Shown in pieces: positions 52,739-62,060 of a DNA stretch of 64,000 nucleotides. The notes under the pieces are model-generated. The model had not been told where the DNA came from and did no database searches. It saw only the letters and a program-made list of their open reading frames with translations. How positions within the stretch are numbered: the first letter of the stretch is position 1; the number at the start of each line of letters is the position of its first letter. This stretch comes from Verrucomicrobiaceae bacterium (lineage in GTDB: Bacteria > Verrucomicrobiota > Verrucomicrobiia > Verrucomicrobiales > Verrucomicrobiaceae). The stretch lies in the NCBI GenBank assembly GCA_016795485.1, contig JAEUHM010000007.1, positions 118,727 to 182,726 of the forward strand, in the 5' to 3' direction. A program made the translations under genes and the position numbers.

Positions 52739-55054
52739 TTATGGAACTGGCACGATCTGCACGGCGTCGATGTGCACGGTGCCCTTGGCACCGTCCGTGC
52801 GGAAGATAACAGCGGCTTCTTCGCCCGCGTTGAACTTGAACTGGCCGATGGACTTCAGCCCGCTCTTGTCGCCATGAGCCTTGGTTTGATCAATGCTGAC
52901 TTCCTTGGTGCCGTCTGCGGTGAGGATTGCCACAGGAGCCGTCTTGGCGCGGTTTTGGTGGGGCTGCCAAGCGATACGCACGTCGTAGTTGCCACTGTTC
53001 TTCACGGCAAAGGCAAAGCGCGCAGAAGCACCGGCTTGTCCCGTGTATTGGTAGCCGTGGTTCACGAATGGCTTCAGGCCCTCGCCCTTGCTCCACTTGC
53101 CTGTTAGCTCGGCTTCTTCGTCGTCGATGACGATGCCTTCCAGCTTCTTCGCGTCGATGAAGTCCGTGGCGATCTCTGGCAGTGCTTTGGCGTTCTTCGG
53201 CATGTAGAGCGGCTGCTCCAGTGCATCGCGGCGCATGGCACCTGGTTGGTTCATGAGTTCCTTCAAAATATCCAAATACTGCTCATACACACCGCGCGGG
53301 CTGGTGTGGTGACGCACGCAGATCCATGCGGCCTTGCCCACCACTTCACCCATCATGCCGCAGGTGCGCATCACACGGGTGCTGCCCAATGCATGGCGCT
53401 CCACGCTGATCGTGCGTCCCGCCATGAACAGGTTCTCGATGTCCTTGCTGTAGAAGCAGCGGTAGGGCACTGGGTAGCCATTCCGGCGGTCGGTGTGCTT
53501 GCCAAACTCTGCACGGCTGATGAATGGATTGTCAGGAAACTTCTTCGCGTACTGCTCCTTCGGATAGTGCAGGTCTTGGTCCCATGTGGTTGGCACGCAG
53601 CCGTCCGGATGGATCACGTTCTTCACCATGTCCTCGCCATTGAGGATGAGATCACCCACCAAGCGGCGGCTCTCACGAGGCCCGCCGATGTAGGCCAGCC
53701 AGTTCAGGTCAAAGGCCGCATAGCCCTCTGGATTGTGCTTCTTGATTGCGCTCACCGCACCGAACACCGCGCGGAAGTTCCAGTCGCGGATGAGTTCCAG
53801 GTCATTGATCGGATGCTGGTCGAACCCACTCTCCCAGAACCACTCACCGTGCAGGTAGTTCTCAGGGTCAGCCACGGGCGTGTAGCCCAGGTCATAGCCC
53901 ATTTGGTTAGCAGCGTTCTTTTTGCCCACAGGCGCCATCATGTGTGGCAGCGGGAAGTCATCCAGTTCCAAAGGCAGTGCCCACGGCGTCTCAGGCCATG
54001 AGCGCGGCTGGCTGGCCGCCTTCTTCATCACCCACATGTTGCTCATGCCCATGCGGCCCTTTTCTTCCATCAGGAAGCTGGCATTGGCGAGTGCTCCCAC
54101 CGTTCCATGCCCCGTGCAGTCCACGAACAACTTGCCGCGAAAGGCCGTCTCTTTGCCACTGCGCGTGTCCAGGCCGATCACGGACTTGATCTTGCTCTTG
54201 GAGTCCATCTCCACGCGATACACATGCGTATTCAGGAACAAGTCGATGTTCTTTTCCGCACGCACCGTGTCTTCCTTCAGCTTGTCATTGAACTCAGCAG
54301 GAGTCGCCGCAGGGCTGTTGCTCGCGCGGTCTGCCAGTTCCTCGATGATCTCACCCAGGTGGGGGTAAAGCCCACGCCGAGTGCCGCCCATGGCCCACAC
54401 TTGGATCTCCGAGCTGCCATTGCCACCCAGCACCGGACGGTTTTGGATGAACGCCACCTTCAGCGCCTGCCGCGCTCCACTGATCGCCGCGCCCAGGCCC
54501 GAGTAACCACCGCCCACCACTACCAGATCATATTCTTCTGTCTCCGGAGCCTTTTCCGGCAGTCCAGACAACTTGCGGCGGAGATCCGTGGAAGGCTCCA
54601 GGTCCGTCGTCAGCATGATCGCATCACACCGGCCATTGAACCCCGTCAAATCATGCAGGCCTACCTTTGCCTTGCCCGCAGGCAGTTCGATCTCGCCTGC
54701 CAGATCCCATTGCCAATCTTTTCCTTTCGCACCGCACTCATTCGCCAAAGCAGAGCCATTGATCGTTACTTGGAAGCGTCCAGGTGATCCAGGTGCATCC
54801 CAGTGGCCCACCCAGTTCTTTGCCCGGGCATACACCTTGTATTTGCCTGGAGCAGGCACCGTCACCTCGCCCTCCGCATCCTTCACCGGCGTACCCAGGC
54901 CGTGAGCCATCAGATAGGCACTGCCCATGATGTCGATGAACTGAGTGTCCAGCACCCAGCCACCGTGATTGGCGAATGACTCCGCCTCCACCCAGACCGA
55001 TTCAGCTTGGGCACCGGTGGCGAATAGACTTGCAGCGAGCAGCAGTTTTCTCAT
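52739..55054 (-). CDS. Exported FAD-dependent oxidoreductase with flanking beta-sandwich domains
   Basis: 771 aa. Signal peptide about 1-17 (MRKLLLAASLFATGAQA). N-terminal domain about 18-155 is carbohydrate-binding-module-like: VWVEAESFANHGGWVLDTQF, APGKYKVYARAKNWVGHWDA. The FAD-binding domain starts YDLVVVGGGYSGLGAAISGA, followed by NRPVLGGNGSSEIQVWAMGG, typical of pfam12831. Middle part includes RFLDCTGHGTVGALANA-like FVDCTGHGTVGALANASFLM and VFSARRTISV-like FMAGRTISVERHALGSTRVM. C-terminal beta-sandwich about 640-771 (FNAGEEAAVIFRTDGAKGTV). It probably oxidises a carbohydrate or polyol in the periplasm; substrate unknown. Common in verrucomicrobia and planctomycetes. Confidence 0.88.
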   Translation of the reverse strand: MRKLLLAASLFATGAQAESVWVEAESFANHGGWVLDTQFIDIMGSAYLMAHGLGTPVKDAEGEVTVPAPGKYKVYARAKNWVGHWDAPGSPGRFQVTINGSALANECGAKGKDWQWDLAGEIELPAGKAKVGLHDLTGFNGRCDAIMLTTDLEPSTDLRRKLSGLPEKAPETEEYDLVVVGGGYSGLGAAISGARQALKVAFIQNRPVLGGNGSSEIQVWAMGGTRRGLYPHLGEIIEELADRASNSPAATPAEFNDKLKEDTVRAEKNIDLFLNTHVYRVEMDSKSKIKSVIGLDTRSGKETAFRGKLFVDCTGHGTVGALANASFLMEEKGRMGMSNMWVMKKAASQPRSWPETPWALPLELDDFPLPHMMAPVGKKNAANQMGYDLGYTPVADPENYLHGEWFWESGFDQHPINDLELIRDWNFRAVFGAVSAIKKHNPEGYAAFDLNWLAYIGGPRESRRLVGDLILNGEDMVKNVIHPDGCVPTTWDQDLHYPKEQYAKKFPDNPFISRAEFGKHTDRRNGYPVPYRCFYSKDIENLFMAGRTISVERHALGSTRVMRTCGMMGEVVGKAAWICVRHHTSPRGVYEQYLDILKELMNQPGAMRRDALEQPLYMPKNAKALPEIATDFIDAKKLEGIVIDDEEAELTGKWSKGEGLKPFVNHGYQYTGQAGASARFAFAVKNSGNYDVRIAWQPHQNRAKTAPVAILTADGTKEVSIDQTKAHGDKSGLKSIGQFKFNAGEEAAVIFRTDGAKGTVHIDAVQIVPVP

Positions 55055-55118
55055 GAGCCCGCGAGCCTAGGTAGCTCAGGAAGCTTGTCAAAGCAGTGTG
55101 CTCACTCTCAGCAGGATT

Positions 55119-55700
55119 TCAGTCGCCCGCCCCAGCGTTCTCCACCGAGGTCACCGTAGACATCCCCAGCAGCACCCAGTCATGAGGACGCGCCTCATTA
55201 TCTAGTAGGTAATCCGGCAGACGCACCAACTCGCGGAACCCACACTCCAGGAAGTCATTGATCGCACGCTTCCGCTCACCGTTGAACTCCGCCTCCAGCT
55301 TCGTCAGTCCGCAGTGCTGAGCGATCTCGATCAAGTCATCAATGATCCGCTTCACCAGGCCTATGCCCCGGTAGTCAGGATGCACCAGCACCCCCACCAT
55401 CCCCACGTGCCGCTTCCACCCACCCGGCCGCTGATGCAGAGACGCATGAGCCACCACCTTATCACCCACAAACGCCAGCAGCGGCAGCCGCTCCTCAAAG
55501 TTGGAGACATCCTCCGCCGCCGCAAACAAGTCATGCCCCGGATGACGGTGCTTAATGAGGAACTTCTCCATCTCCGAGAGGGAGTTGTAGAAGTCCTCAT
55601 AAGCAGCTTCGTCTTCGGGCTTCAGGGGGCGAGTTTCAAAAGACACTCCATTCGAAAGGGTGTGGCTGACCGGAAACTTATCGAGGGCAAACTCAAGCAT
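55119..55700 (-). CDS. GNAT-family N-acetyltransferase
   Basis: 193 aa from ATG 55700, with GGGAGGTG (55703-55710) as ribosome binding site; the frame runs upstream to 55748 without one. GNAT features: VGMVGVLVHPDYRGIGLVKR (strand 4 and the acetyl-CoA R/Q-x-x-G-x loop), RIIDDLIEIAQHCGLTKLEA, and CGFRELVRLPDYLLD. N-terminal SFETRPLKPEDEAAYEDFYN is the first strand and helix. Substrate unknown, cytoplasmic. Tandem with the hydrolase gene ending at 55764 and the FAD enzyme starting at 55054, but probably separate. Confidence 0.9.
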   Translation of the reverse strand: MLEFALDKFPVSHTLSNGVSFETRPLKPEDEAAYEDFYNSLSEMEKFLIKHRHPGHDLFAAAEDVSNFEERLPLLAFVGDKVVAHASLHQRPGGWKRHVGMVGVLVHPDYRGIGLVKRIIDDLIEIAQHCGLTKLEAEFNGERKRAINDFLECGFRELVRLPDYLLDNEARPHDWVLLGMSTVTSVENAGAGD

Positions 55701-55763
55701 GACACCTCCCTCAGAAAGCATTCGCCATGCCAGAATCCATCCCAGCACCCTACTGGCAGTACT

Positions 55764-57143
55764 TCACTTCTTCACTCGCTTGGCCACGATCTCCTGCCCA
55801 GCTTGAAACAGCGTCACCGTCTCTGCCTCGCCGTCCCGAAGCTTGAACTGGATCTCCGCATTCACCGGCTTGAACTCAAACCGGTCCGCCCCGGTTGGAT
55901 GAACCGTCAGCGGGATGGCGTCTTGGCCTGTGATCTGCATCCACATCACTTTGCCACGAGCTTCCATCGTGTAGTGGATCGCCGTTCCCTCGGCCACGAT
56001 ACCCGTATCAAAAACCCCCAGATACTTCACCAGAGAAGCATCAGGAGGCTCGGCAGCCACCGGCAACTTACCCGTCACCACATCATCCGCACTCAGCGCC
56101 CGGTTGTTGATCAGGATCACCACGTGCCGTCCAGACTTCGGCTTCGTCGACATCCAACTCTTAAAGCCACCCGTCCCACCCGTATGCCAGTAGCCGATCT
56201 CATTCTTCAACTCCAGCCGTTGCAGGCACAGACCCGTGCGCCCTGAGAACTGAGGCACCTTGATCAACTCCAGCGCCTCACCCATCGTCGTCTTCTCGGG
56301 ATGCGCTATCGCCTCCAAGAAAATCATGAGGTCCGCTGCGGTAGAGCGCAGAGCACCCGCACCCGCCAGCGTCTTGAACGTCCACGGCTTCGTCTTCCTC
56401 GCCCCAGCATACGGCACCATCACACGACTCTTCTGCTCATCGCTAAGATTCACCGCAGTATCCTTCATCCCCAGCGGCCCAGTGATCCGCTCCTTCACCA
56501 GCTCCTCCCAGCTCTTCCCGTAGAGACGCGCCAGAACATCCCCCAGCAGCCCAACCCCCAGGTTTGAGTACGCGTAATCACACGGAGGCGGACGTTCCAG
56601 CCTCGCCTCACTCAAATACTTGCACAGCTCCGTCCAGCCGTACGCCACATACGGATCATCCGGCGACTCATCCGCCTTCATATTGTTCGGAATCCGGGGC
56701 AGCCCGCTCGTGTGTGCCGCTAGTTGCCTCAGCGTGATCCCCGCCACTTTCGCATCATTGAACTCCACCTCCCCCTTCAGCACCTCCGCCAAAGTCGAGT
56801 CCAGCGTCACCCGCTTTTCCGCCACCGCCTGAGCCAGCAGCACCCCCGTAAACACCTTGGACAGTGACCCAATCTCAAAAATCCGCTTCTCCGGCGCAAC
56901 ATCCCTGTCCTCCACCTTACCGATCAGCGAGTAAACCGTCCTGCCACCCGCCACCGTCTCACCGATCACGATACACCCCTCCGGCAGCGACACCGCCAAG
57001 CGCTCCGCATTCTTCGCCAACGTCGTAGCCTCAGCCGCCCCCAACCAAGGCAAACCGACAACCCCCCAGGCCATCGAAAACATCCACCCCAAGCGAAACA
57101 AAAGCAACATACCCCAACCCATACCAAATCCCCAGCCCCACAC
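55764..57143 (-). CDS. Serine hydrolase of the beta-lactamase class C / penicillin-binding type
   Basis: 459 aa. Trp/Met/Gly-rich hydrophobic N-terminus (WGWGFGMGWGMLLLFRLGWM) works as a signal sequence; ATGs at residues 9, 12 and 24 are alternatives. Catalytic motifs are complete: FEIGSLSKVFTGVLLAQAV (SxxK), CDYAYSNLGVGLLGDVLARL (YxN) and IGYWHTGGTGGFKSWMSTKP (HTGGTGG). A C-terminal lipocalin-like segment follows (about 350-459, SLVKYLGVFDTGIVAEGT). Predicted esterase, DD-peptidase or beta-lactamase-like hydrolase in the periplasm; the class C fold alone does not settle the substrate. Confidence 0.9.
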   Translation of the reverse strand: MWGWGFGMGWGMLLLFRLGWMFSMAWGVVGLPWLGAAEATTLAKNAERLAVSLPEGCIVIGETVAGGRTVYSLIGKVEDRDVAPEKRIFEIGSLSKVFTGVLLAQAVAEKRVTLDSTLAEVLKGEVEFNDAKVAGITLRQLAAHTSGLPRIPNNMKADESPDDPYVAYGWTELCKYLSEARLERPPPCDYAYSNLGVGLLGDVLARLYGKSWEELVKERITGPLGMKDTAVNLSDEQKSRVMVPYAGARKTKPWTFKTLAGAGALRSTAADLMIFLEAIAHPEKTTMGEALELIKVPQFSGRTGLCLQRLELKNEIGYWHTGGTGGFKSWMSTKPKSGRHVVILINNRALSADDVVTGKLPVAAEPPDASLVKYLGVFDTGIVAEGTAIHYTMEARGKVMWMQITGQDAIPLTVHPTGADRFEFKPVNAEIQFKLRDGEAETVTLFQAGQEIVAKRVKK

Positions 57144-57482
57144 CCATCACATTCTTCACAGAAGACTCCACTCAGTCCAACTCTCCCTCCGCCGAAGGCG
57201 CTTTCCGGTCCCGCTGCCTGCTGCAAAATCAAAAATCAGCAATCAATGAATACCTCCACCACCACTCCAAGTCTCCACCACTCCAAGTCTCCAAGTCCTC
57301 CTCCCCCTCTTTCCAATCCCGGTGACTGCTGGGCTCGCAACTCTGAGCCCCGAGCCTGTGCTCCATTGGCTTCTTCACGAGGTTAGCGACCAAGTGCCGC
57401 GAGCACGTTGCGGAAGTTAGCCAACCTACACCGCCGCTCCGACCGCCAGTCCACCCCGAGGACTATCATCCACCCGTTTCAT
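57144..57482. other. Intergenic stretch with CT-rich direct repeats
   Basis: 340 bp without a gene. It contains CTCCACCACTCCAAGTCTCC repeated imperfectly around 57255-57300, a simple repeat resembling the 8-bp repeat at 63704. The 57420-57480 part continues the frame of the hsdM remnant but no longer resembles it. Confidence 0.6.
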
Positions 57483-57710
57483 GCCGCAGGCCGTGTCCAG
57501 CGCGCTCTCCAGCCGCTTCTTGCTGCCCGTCTTCGGTTCCTGGCTGTCCAGCGTGACGATGGCAGAGAGCACGTTGGAAATCTGCTGCGGCGTGTAGAAC
57601 TCGCCCGCTTTCTTGCCCGCCCCGGCGGCGAACTGGCCGATCAGGTATTCATACGCATCGCCCAAGGCTTCGATGTCGGCGGAGAACTCGTTCAGTCCTT
57701 CGGGATTTAT
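57483..57710 (-). pseudogene. Remnant of a type I restriction-modification methyltransferase (hsdM)
   Basis: Reading minus from 57710: INPEGLNEFSADIEALGDAY, EYLIGQFAAGAGKKAGEFYT, PQQISNVLSAIVTLDSQEP and RLESALDTACG. This is the conserved HsdM block leading up to SAM motif I; where intact proteins continue with GSGSLLL, this one runs into unrelated GMKRVDDSPRGGL and stops. A TGA precedes it at once. About 76 codons of a roughly 500-codon gene remain. It lies immediately downstream of the PD-(D/E)XK nuclease gene, overlapping its stop. Confidence 0.85.
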
Positions 57711-58747
57711 TCAGGACTCTTTGTGGCGTAATCCGACAACGCAGAGCACTCAACTAAGCGGTGCAGTGTCTTTGGCGTGAAGACTTTGCCGCGAGTGGCT
57801 TCAATCAGCTTGCGCATGTCTTCTTTGCGGACTCCGAAGCCTCTGCCTGCGATGCAGGCGATGACTTGGAACCTGGCTGGGGCATCTGTGGTCACGCCTC
57901 GGCGGCTAATAGATTCGAGGTGCTGGACCCGAGTTACCTTGTCGCGTGCCGTTCCGTCATCTTCCGTGATCTTCGCTTCGATTACGACCTTAGGATTGAA
58001 CTCGCTGGGGATCATGAAATCGGGCGCTTGGTCGAAGTCAGTGATCTTCTCAGCTCGTTTCGTTTTCCGGAAGCTGATGCCTGCCCTCACCAATTGTTCC
58101 TCAATGGCATTCTCAAGTCCATCGCCGACAAGTTCGCTCACTGAGTCCCGGTGACCAGCGAACGGTCGGCCAAGGAAGCGTTCATAGAGCAGCATCGCGT
58201 AGGGTGTGCCGATGGTGGCCATGTTTCGGAGCGCTGGCAGTCCGCCGACGGTATCAGCTTTGTTGAGGCGATGTAGCTGCGTATCACGCACTTCGGGGCA
58301 ACCCTGGTTGAGCAACTCACAAGCCACATCCACCATCGCTTCGATACGACGAAGTTGCTCAGTGCTCGGTTTGAGTGGCTTCAAGGGCGAGAGACGCACT
58401 TTGCGGTCGAGTGTGCGAGCGAAGCCCTGATTCAACTCGGGACCTACTATTTGGGCTGCCAAGTAAGCCCACTCAGGAGGTGTAAAGCCGAGCATGGAGC
58501 GAAGCACGATCAAGCAGATAGGTGTCTCTAATACTGCCGGAAGCACATGAGCGCGGTTTAGCAGAGCAAAGCCACCAGTAGCCATCTTGAGAGCTTCATA
58601 GCCTGCCTCGAAGGCTGGATATTCCACAAAACCTTCCCCCTTGGGCATCGTGAGAAACTCCGAGGCCAAACTCGAGAACACGGCAGTGATGAATGGCTCT
58701 GGCGCGGTGACGATTTCGCTGAAATCTGCTTCAAAAGGATACTTCAT
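57707..58747 (-). CDS. PD-(D/E)XK restriction endonuclease partner of the DUF1156-like methyltransferase
   Basis: 346 aa from ATG 58747 (MKYPFEADFSEIV), which overlaps the methyltransferase stop by 17 bp; ATG 58759 and a codon at 58834 are alternatives. The catalytic core lies at about residues 205-300: VSELVGDGLENAIEEQLVRA, then APDFMIPSEFNPKVVIEAKI with Pro-Asp at 242-243 and Glu-Ala-Lys at 257-259, the PD...ExK pattern. N-terminal 200 residues are helical, not recognised (LNRAHVLPAVLETPICLIVL). Placement behind a DNA methyltransferase and the intact motif make it the likely restriction subunit of a type II system; recognition site unknown. Confidence 0.8.
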   Translation of the reverse strand: MKYPFEADFSEIVTAPEPFITAVFSSLASEFLTMPKGEGFVEYPAFEAGYEALKMATGGFALLNRAHVLPAVLETPICLIVLRSMLGFTPPEWAYLAAQIVGPELNQGFARTLDRKVRLSPLKPLKPSTEQLRRIEAMVDVACELLNQGCPEVRDTQLHRLNKADTVGGLPALRNMATIGTPYAMLLYERFLGRPFAGHRDSVSELVGDGLENAIEEQLVRAGISFRKTKRAEKITDFDQAPDFMIPSEFNPKVVIEAKITEDDGTARDKVTRVQHLESISRRGVTTDAPARFQVIACIAGRGFGVRKEDMRKLIEATRGKVFTPKTLHRLVECSALSDYATKSPE

Positions 58748-60947
58748 CGGTTGGTGCATGGGTTTCTTGAAGTGCGTCGGCCTGAGTCCAGCGCTGAGAG
58801 TGATCGGCAGTAGAAAAGTCTTCTTCCAGAGCATTCAGCACAGCTCCCAAGCCACCGAATTCGGCATACCATCGGCGGATGACATCCATTCTTTCCATCA
58901 CCGGCTCACTAGCGTCCCAACTTGCGCGAAGATTCCAAATCGCGAGTCGCGTCAGGTGTCCGCAGCACATGCATCGGATGTCGCCCTGGGTGGCTTTCAA
59001 TCCGCCGTCTTCCAGCATCTCAATATCCCTCCGCACGATTGTGGCCAACCCAGATGCATCATCTGCAAGCCAACTCCTCGGAAACCTACCGGTGGCCCGA
59101 CACACGAACACGGTGTCGATCACCGATGAACCCGTGCCGTTAATGTGGATGGATGCACCCATTTCAGCCGGACATGGCAGAGACGCAGAACAGACAAGCT
59201 CGGCATCCAAGATAGCAACTGCTAGCGGCAAATAGGCTTCGAGTTGATTGTGGTGATAGGTGAAGGCAAGTGGTCGTCCATGTTTTAGCCTCTTTGCAGA
59301 TCGCTTAATCGTGTTCGAAATGCCTTCAGTGAAGTGGTCCAGCCCACGCCCCATGTTGGTGTTTCCTGTGAGTTCGTTGTGGTGTCGTGTCGATGGTTTC
59401 GTAAACTCAGGCACAGAGTCGCCCAACAGCTTGCGCAGCCAGACATAGCAGAAGTCCATCAGCTCCGCGTATTGCACGTTGCCGAAGTATGGCGGGTCGG
59501 TGAACACGGCATCGAATTTCTCTCCGCCTATCTTGGCAGAAGCGGAGTCCGCGCAAAGAAGCAGCACTTCGCGCTGCTCCGGCGGATGTGTGCCATTGCG
59601 CCAAGCTCCAATCCACTCGCCCGGCATCGGCACTTCCACTTTGCGAATGCCATCGTGACGGATCTCGAATGGAGCGCCGCAATAGCGCTTCGCTTTCGCA
59701 AACTTCTCCACAATGTTCAGCCAGCCGCCACTTCCGACAGGAGCGCCTTTGCGGCCCTCGATCCCCAGAAAGTTGGATTCGCACTGGATCAGCCCAACGG
59801 GAAATCCATGCACCGAGAAGATGTCGAGGGACTTCAACGCCATGCTGTCGTAGCGGCAGAGCATGTTTTGGTAGCGCGTCAGGTCGGACAGATTGGTCGC
59901 CAGCGCTTCTCTAACGCGCTCATCCTTCACCGATGAAATCCATCGGCAGCTAAGTTCCAGCCCCAACAGTTGCCGCGAGTTAAACAGCTCTCGGTAGCGT
60001 TTGTAGCCCCAACGATGCAGCCGGGCGGTTTCATCTCCATCCGGGATTTCATCTTCAGGAATGAACTTTGGACGTAGCGCCCGCAGCTTCTGCTCAGCTT
60101 CTTCAAAGTGGGCAAGATCGGCTGCATCAGGCTTCTTGAACAAGCGCCCCTTTCCACTACCTGCGACCGACTGCGACCCGCACGATTCACAGTGATATTC
60201 GAGAGCAAACAAGCGGTGATCGGGTGCCGAGTCGTCCGGGTATCGGACGGGATGATCGCAATGCTTGCATGAAGTCTTGTTTCTCTTCGCCGTGTGCTTC
60301 AAAGGCAGCTCACTTCCACAATGCGGGCATGGTCTTGGGTTCTTTCGGTCTGGCGTTTCAAACAACTCACCGCAACAGCCACAGACGAACACGTTTGCCG
60401 GGTGCCTGACATCTTCAGAGATCAGGAAGTTCGGAAACAGGTCGGTGTCTTTGTCGCAATGTCCGCAGTGAGCGGTCTTCACCCAAAGGAAATACTTCGC
60501 GCGAGCTTCATCACTCCCACAACGCAAGCATCGAGTGCGGTAAAGATGGCCGATCTCCTTATCTAAGTGGCTACGGAGCTGCTGGGCCTCATTCTGGTAA
60601 GCCGACACATCCAGCTCAAGAAGCTCCTGACGAACGATCCACCAAGCCATGGGATTCACATCGGTGCCAGCCACCGCGCAGCCCATGCGATTTGCCTCCA
60701 TCATCGTCGTGCCTCCGCCCATGAAAGGATCGAAGACCCGCATTTCAGGCATCTTCTGGCTTTGGTAAAAAGTCTGGTGAACCGGCTGCTCTGAAAACTC
60801 CGATAAAATCAGCGAGCGAAAGAGCGTCCCAGGCCTCCGCGCGAACCATTTGTGCACAGCAATGACGGGACGGTAGTTCTGCTGGATTTGTTTCTCCCGC
60901 AGAGCCAGCCTCGACACAAAAGGCACTTCAAAATGGCGTTCAATCAT
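58731..60947 (-). CDS. DNA methyltransferase, DUF1156-like, with multiple zinc ribbons
   Basis: 738 aa. The N-terminal RPVIAVHKWFARRPGTLFRS (about 26-45) is the DUF1156 signature. SAM motif I is VFDPFMGGGTTMMEANRMG (about 71-89); the catalytic motif IV TDPPYFGNVQYAELM is at about 483-497, so the order is motif I then DPPY. The 390-residue insert carries at least five CxxC pairs: C140/C143, C161/C164, C207/C210, C227/C230, C253/C256. This makes it an N6-adenine or N4-cytosine methyltransferase with an expanded, zinc-rich target-recognition region. The cognate nuclease follows with a short overlap. Flanked by hsdR and hsdM remnants. Confidence 0.85.
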   Translation of the reverse strand: MIERHFEVPFVSRLALREKQIQQNYRPVIAVHKWFARRPGTLFRSLILSEFSEQPVHQTFYQSQKMPEMRVFDPFMGGGTTMMEANRMGCAVAGTDVNPMAWWIVRQELLELDVSAYQNEAQQLRSHLDKEIGHLYRTRCLRCGSDEARAKYFLWVKTAHCGHCDKDTDLFPNFLISEDVRHPANVFVCGCCGELFETPDRKNPRPCPHCGSELPLKHTAKRNKTSCKHCDHPVRYPDDSAPDHRLFALEYHCESCGSQSVAGSGKGRLFKKPDAADLAHFEEAEQKLRALRPKFIPEDEIPDGDETARLHRWGYKRYRELFNSRQLLGLELSCRWISSVKDERVREALATNLSDLTRYQNMLCRYDSMALKSLDIFSVHGFPVGLIQCESNFLGIEGRKGAPVGSGGWLNIVEKFAKAKRYCGAPFEIRHDGIRKVEVPMPGEWIGAWRNGTHPPEQREVLLLCADSASAKIGGEKFDAVFTDPPYFGNVQYAELMDFCYVWLRKLLGDSVPEFTKPSTRHHNELTGNTNMGRGLDHFTEGISNTIKRSAKRLKHGRPLAFTYHHNQLEAYLPLAVAILDAELVCSASLPCPAEMGASIHINGTGSSVIDTVFVCRATGRFPRSWLADDASGLATIVRRDIEMLEDGGLKATQGDIRCMCCGHLTRLAIWNLRASWDASEPVMERMDVIRRWYAEFGGLGAVLNALEEDFSTADHSQRWTQADALQETHAPTDEVSF

Positions 60948-61069
60948 ACAAAAACTGGCAGATAGGTTTGGCGGTGACGACCTTCATGGATTTATGCGGC
61001 GACACTGAGTTCTTTTTCACAAGCAAACAAGCGGTGGCACGCTTCTGGAGATGGTGACGATGACCTTGT

Positions 61070-61333
61070 CTGTGACTTGTTGAACTCCTCGCGCATCTGG
61101 CGGTCGAGGTCTTTGCGGTCCACGACGAAGGCGCATTTGTGGATGGATTCGTTTTCCTTGAGCAGCGTGGAGGCCTTGAAGGAGGTGAGCGTCTTGCCGC
61201 TGCCGGTGATGTGCCAGACGTAGCCGTTGCCATTTTCGTCAGCGATGCACTTCACCATGTGCTGCACGGCATAGACTTGGTTGGGCGGCATGATCATGAG
61301 CTTCTGTTCGCTGACAATGATCTCTCTCAGCTC
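61070..61333 (-). pseudogene. Remnant of a type I restriction subunit (hsdR)
   Basis: Minus strand: ELREIIVSEQKLMIMPPNQV, YAVQHMVKCIADENGNGYVW, HITGSGKTLTSFKASTLLKE (Walker A), CAFVVDRKDLDRQMREEFN. This is the start of the HsdR helicase domain. After EEFNKSQ the homology stops and unrelated codons lead to a stop near 60992. The nuclease domain before it and the rest of the motor after it are missing, so the gene is dead. It is just upstream of the methyltransferase gene (122 bp). Confidence 0.85.
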
Positions 61334-61595
61334 AGCCCTCCGGGTTGGAGGTTTGAGCGGAAGATTTTGGCGAAAAGGTTGTCTTCCTTGCCAGTTAGGC
61401 TAACATTTAGTCTCTGGTTATGAAATGCGCCCCGTGCTTCGGCTTGCCTTGCGTTTGGCTCCGGTTTTTCTTGCGTCTGATACGACGCCGGGGGCAGTTG
61501 GTCAGTCACGGACATACTCATGCGCGCCGATGGTGGGATAGAGACTCACTTTGCGCAATGTCCTTTTGCAGACGCGCCAGAGGACGGGCGATCCC
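61334..61595. other. Intergenic stretch between the hsdR remnant and the HTH gene
   Basis: 260 bp. Open on the minus strand (to 61521) in a frame other than that of hsdR, but nothing recognisable is encoded. It must hold the promoter of the HTH gene at 61596. Confidence 0.5.
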
Positions 61596-61904
61596 ATGGA
61601 CAACCACACCATCCCACCCACACTACCGCCTCCTCCACCCGCCGCAGACAGCCCTGATTTCCCCGACTGGCTTATCCAGCGGATGGGGCAGCTGTTAGTG
61701 AGGGAGCGTCTAGCACAGGGGCTCAGCGGGCTAGGCCTCTCCAATCTCGGCGGCTCGCTGCTCTCCGATCAGACCATCTCCAACAACGAGAAGGGCAAAA
61801 AGAACGCCGGTCTGGCCACTTATGCCCGGCATGGGCAGATGCTGAACCTGAACATCCTGGACCTGCTGGCAGAGCTGCTGGAGGAATATCGCCGCTGGCA
61901 CTGA
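61596..61904 (+). CDS. Small Cro/C1-type HTH protein
   Basis: 102 aa from ATG 61596 (MDNHTIPPTLPPPPPAADSP); a start at 61551 is possible. After a Pro-rich N-terminus, residues about 28-90 fit an HTH fold: WLIQRMGQLLVRERLAQGLS, LLSDQTISNNEKGKKNAGLA and TYARHGQMLNLNILDLLAEL, where 'QTISNNEKGKK' matches the recognition helix and the 'xTISxxExGxR' pattern of XRE regulators. No effector domain. It precedes the largest 21-bp array by about 155 bp, as the XRE gene at 47086 precedes its array. Confidence 0.7.
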   Translation: MDNHTIPPTLPPPPPAADSPDFPDWLIQRMGQLLVRERLAQGLSGLGLSNLGGSLLSDQTISNNEKGKKNAGLATYARHGQMLNLNILDLLAELLEEYRRWH

Positions 61905-62060
61905 GGCCGCCACACCCGCTCCCCCCTCCGGTCCCATTCCAACTATATTTGGATAGGTGAATGCGCGGCCGGTGTGGTGAAATCGGCCTCCGATGACTTT
62001 TTTGCCTCCAAATAAGGGTTTTGGTCCCCGGTTCAGCCGCTCCGAGCGGTCGGAAAACCG

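Noticed and set aside
53246..54001. Plus-strand 251-codon frame rich in His and Val
   Set aside because: Antisense to the FAD-dependent oxidoreductase, which has clear motifs in the other strand.
57426..61333. Functional type I restriction system
   Set aside because: Only short fragments of hsdM and hsdR remain and hsdS was not found; both fragments end inside essential motifs.
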